This document shows positions 61,061 to 64,000 of a stretch of 64,000 nucleotides of DNA, one piece after another (within the stretch, counting starts at the first letter, position 1; each line of letters begins with the position of its first letter). The position numbers and the translations under genes were made by a program. The notes beneath the pieces were generated by a model. It had not been told where the DNA came from, did no database searches, and saw only the letters and a program-made list of their open reading frames with translations. Source of the DNA: Nymphaea colorata (lineage: Eukaryota; Streptophyta; Magnoliopsida; Nymphaeales; Nymphaeaceae); NCBI RefSeq assembly GCF_008831285.2, contig NC_045139.1, positions 30,173,206 through 30,237,205 of the forward strand, given 5' to 3'.

Positions 61061-62314
61061 TCAGGCAACCAGGCCCTTTATCCCTTTCGATCCAGCGGAG
61101 GCCAACTAAATAAACAGTGAAGAAGTAAAGCACCATTTCCAAAAAAGCATTTAAATTTGGCTTGGCTACTTGTTTTACTTTGAAGTAAATGATGTAGCTG
61201 CACTAACGAAGCATAGTAATTATCAGTTATCATGGAAAAGTTTTAGCATATGAATAATAAAAATGCTTCATTTTCTAGTAGTAAGAGCTTTTCCATTTTT
61301 GTTTTATGTCTAGAATGGATAAAGTAGCGGGTATCTCAGAACCAGTGACAAGAATTTTTTCATGCAAACAGATTTCGTGGGAAATCCAAAACAAAGACTT
61401 TCTTGGAAACTCGTGAAGGCAATTGTTTGCCCTTGATTTACTCTAATCTAAGGTCATCAAAATTTGGGAACCATGAATATAAGTTCATATCTTCCTCCTT
61501 TTTATTCCTTTTTCCAATAAAAGTAAAATGAGGATTTCGAGTGTGGATCTTAGGTCTAATCTAAGTCCCTTAGTTTGACAACGATGTATTTTGGTGTGGA
61601 TCTTCTGTAACATCAGCAAGAAAATATGTTATATCAGATCTATGAATCAAACCACCCATGAGTCCATGACAACGAAATCACTGGTTTTGTTGGAAAATAG
61701 TTCTTGATATTTTTCAACCCTGAAATGTTTTTAATCATTCGATAGCTCCCATATGCTCAACCTGAATTTGAAGTGCCCAGTTCTTCACCACCAAAACTGG
61801 AAATAATAGTATGCTAATGCAAAGCTGTAGCAGCTGAAATGATGATATCATTCATTTTTTTTACCTTTTTTCTTACTTATTCCTTCATTATCACAAGTCA
61901 TGAGACTTAACTGATCAGTTTAGATTTTTGCTGGACGAATCAATTGGGAATTTGGGAGCTTCTGCCAAAGCAACGGGCCCACTGGAATCTTCTGTTTACA
62001 TGTCATGGAAATGTAACTTGAGAAGAAGAAACAAATCATAACTGGGAAACATCTCAATGAAAGGATTACATTTTATTAGAAATTGACATCAGTTATTAAA
62101 ACAGCTTAATTGGTGTACAAGTGGAGGTTGAATGGTGTCAACCTTCCCTACCAACTTATCCTCGGAGGCACGGAACAGAACAGAAACTGCAATACACACA
62201 AACCAAAACTCCCTGAAAGCAGTGCATCTCAAATACAAAGCCCACAAAATGCAGTAAGAAACACCACAAGAAAAATGCCCCCAGAAACACAAGGCAGGCA
62301 GGTCAGCTTGGACT
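61061..62314. other. Intergenic region between laccase pseudogene and glutamine synthetase
   Basis: No coding region was recognised. The right part should hold the 3' UTR of the glutamine synthetase gene (minus strand). AT-rich, no transposon ends seen. Confidence 0.5.
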
Positions 62315-63587
62315 TCATGGCTTCCACAGGATCGTAGTCTCAGCAATCATGGAGGTCACAACATAGGGATCCATGTTGGAAGCAGGCCTCCTGTCCTCGA
62401 AGTATCCTGTGTCAAGGAAGAAAGCGTTATTTTTAGAATTCTCTGTATTTGGCCCAAGGATAAAGCAGGAACAAATATCATTTTTGAAAACTTCAACTGA
62501 TTCAACAGCAACACTGTGATTCTCACCCTTTCCAGCTCTTTCAGTGTCACGGCCGACCCTGATTGATGCACCACGGTTTGCAACACCCTGCCAATTGCAT
62601 TATAAAGATTCAGTTTCAGCTTCTGTGTTAATTTACAAAATTTTGTGGCAAATAGATAATCAAATAGATGGGATACCCAGACAAATGTGTTAATATCTGC
62701 GGTCTCGTGCCGCCCAGTCAAGCGGCGCTCGTTTCCTTTTCCATATGCTTCAATGTGTTCTTTGTGCCTCAGACCGAGTTTCGCAATAGCAGCCTCAATC
62801 ACTTTCATACCTCCCTCTTTCCTCATTGACTTTGTGCTGACCACAGGAATTAGTGAAGTTAGAACAGAGGAAAACTTAAATGGGAATAATAGAGTTTTAC
62901 AAAATGGTCTGGTGGTTGGCTTCCTTACCTGTAATTCGTATGAGCACCGGCTCCATTCCAGTCTCCCTGAGATGACATGAATACATAGTCATCAACAAGT
63001 TTAAATCTCCTATATTTGAAGTCATTAACTTGTCTGCCTTTCTTTATATTTGATTCAAATTCTTAAATTGTTTTGAGTTATATGGACTTTGTGTTTGGAT
63101 GAAAAAGAGACTAGGAGCATATGCACTCACTGGAATTGGCTTTGGGTCCAATGAGAGGACAACTCCTGCCATCTCGGTGATCCTCTGTCATTACAGAAAA
63201 TACATGGTCAGCTGCTATTGAAGATTTGAATTAGTTAAGCACCCATGAAAGGTTCATCTTCAAACTTAAACCCTCTGGAAGTGAAAGCGATTACCTCAAG
63301 AAGGTAACGGGCGACCCAGAGCTCGTCACCAGCAGAGACACCAATTGAAGGACCAACTTGGAATTCCCACTAGTGAAGGAACAATATTATGTCAATTTGC
63401 AAATGTGTGCAGAAAAATGATAAGCGTGAACAGCAAAGAGAAGGGAAAAGTAGCCTACCTGGCCTGGCATGACCTCACCATTGATGCCACTTATGTTGAT
63501 GCCTGCATAAATGCATGCCTTGTAGTGGGCATCTACAATGTCGCGGCCAAATGATTTATCAGCACCAACACTACAGTAGTAAGGCCC
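62315..63587 (-). CDS. GLN1: Cytosolic glutamine synthetase (GS1), C-terminal part
   Basis: Seven 3' exons on the minus strand: 63459-63587, 63295-63369, 63131-63184, 62929-62966, 62677-62836, 62527-62587 and 62315-62406. All have GT-AG borders and joined phases; together they encode the last 202 aa, about residues 155-356 of the usual 356. The enzyme makes glutamine from glutamate, ammonia and ATP. Visible motifs are [84 protein letters not shown] and [13 protein letters not shown]. The protein ends [11 protein letters not shown], without the C-terminal extension of plastid GS2, so it is the cytosolic form. The gene continues past the right edge: 63588-64000 is intron, and the 5' exons with the start codon lie outside the window. 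Confidence 0.95.
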
Positions 63588-64000
63588 CTGTATGTTACGA
63601 AATATAAAATGTTACAACAAATCCTTTGCACAAGCTTGGGAAATCATCAACCTATGCATTCCTTCAGCTCGAATGGTCGACAAATTAGCCTATTACAGAC
63701 AAATGGGTCTACCCTGTTTCTTACTGATCTATCTTCGGTTTCTTACTGGTTCATCTTTTAAAACACTTGATATCCAAACACGTATCCATGAAATTTTGAA
63801 AAATCCAGATTTGAATATGAGAATTAGGAAAGCGAAAACATAAAACATCTGAACGCCCAAATACGTAAAAGGAGAAAAATCAACTGCATGCAGACAAAGA
63901 AAAGAAAGATGCTTGGCTTCCTGCCTCCTGGTTCAACCAGATACTATAAGATAAGAGGAAGCAGATGGAAAGGGGCAACTTATGAAAACAGTATAATTTT
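63588..64000 (-). other. Glutamine synthetase intron, open to the right edge
   Basis: The acceptor AG directly precedes the exon starting GGGCCTTACTAC. The stretch has no exon with glutamine synthetase sequence, so the preceding exon lies beyond base 64000. Confidence 0.75.

Overview
The window is nuclear DNA of a flowering plant. Protein-coding genes are split by GT-AG introns, the products are typical plant enzymes (plastid shikimate kinase, cytosolic glutamine synthetase, CYP78A, cell-wall beta-xylosidase, laccase), and the long spacers are AT-rich, full of (TA)n and (GA/CT)n microsatellites and small DNA transposons. The species cannot be fixed from the sequence. Nothing points to organelle or bacterial DNA.

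Layout, left to right. (1) 1-12.6 kb: a small RIN4/NOI-type defence-related gene (+) converges with a complete seven-exon GH3 beta-xylosidase/alpha-arabinofuranosidase gene (-). (2) 12.65-27.87 kb: a gene-free, repeat-rich spacer holding a long hairpin, two tRNA-derived SINE heads, hAT-like and Tourist-like miniature elements, an element with perfect 48-bp terminal inverted repeats, and minisatellites. (3) 27.87-33.79 kb: a ten-exon plastid shikimate kinase gene (+), whose eighth intron carries a ~1-kb hAT-like transposon that contains a decayed GNAT acetyltransferase fragment. (4) 35.84-36.92 kb: an intronless F-box/kelch gene (+) with a GA repeat up to its ATG. (5) 39.78-41.62 kb: a two-exon GFO/IDH/MocA-family oxidoreductase (-). 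(6) 45.70-47.68 kb: a two-exon CYP78A P450 (+) with a clear TATA box. (7) 47.7-57.1 kb: a second repeat-rich spacer with a three-copy ~216-bp tandem array. (8) 57.17-61.06 kb: a laccase pseudogene (+) broken by stops, frameshifts, missing exons and element insertions. (9) 62.3-64.0 kb: the 3' seven exons of cytosolic glutamine synthetase (-), running off the right edge.

The genes do not form a cluster with a shared pathway. They are ordinary single plant genes separated by transposon-rich DNA. Exon boundaries of all recognised genes were read from GT-AG sites and checked for reading-phase continuity. Family assignments rest on recognised motifs, not on a database search. I found no convincing novel multi-gene system. 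The most unusual objects are the transposon carrying a gene fragment in the shikimate kinase intron, the perfect-TIR element, the asymmetric hairpin and the TA-punctuated tandem array.
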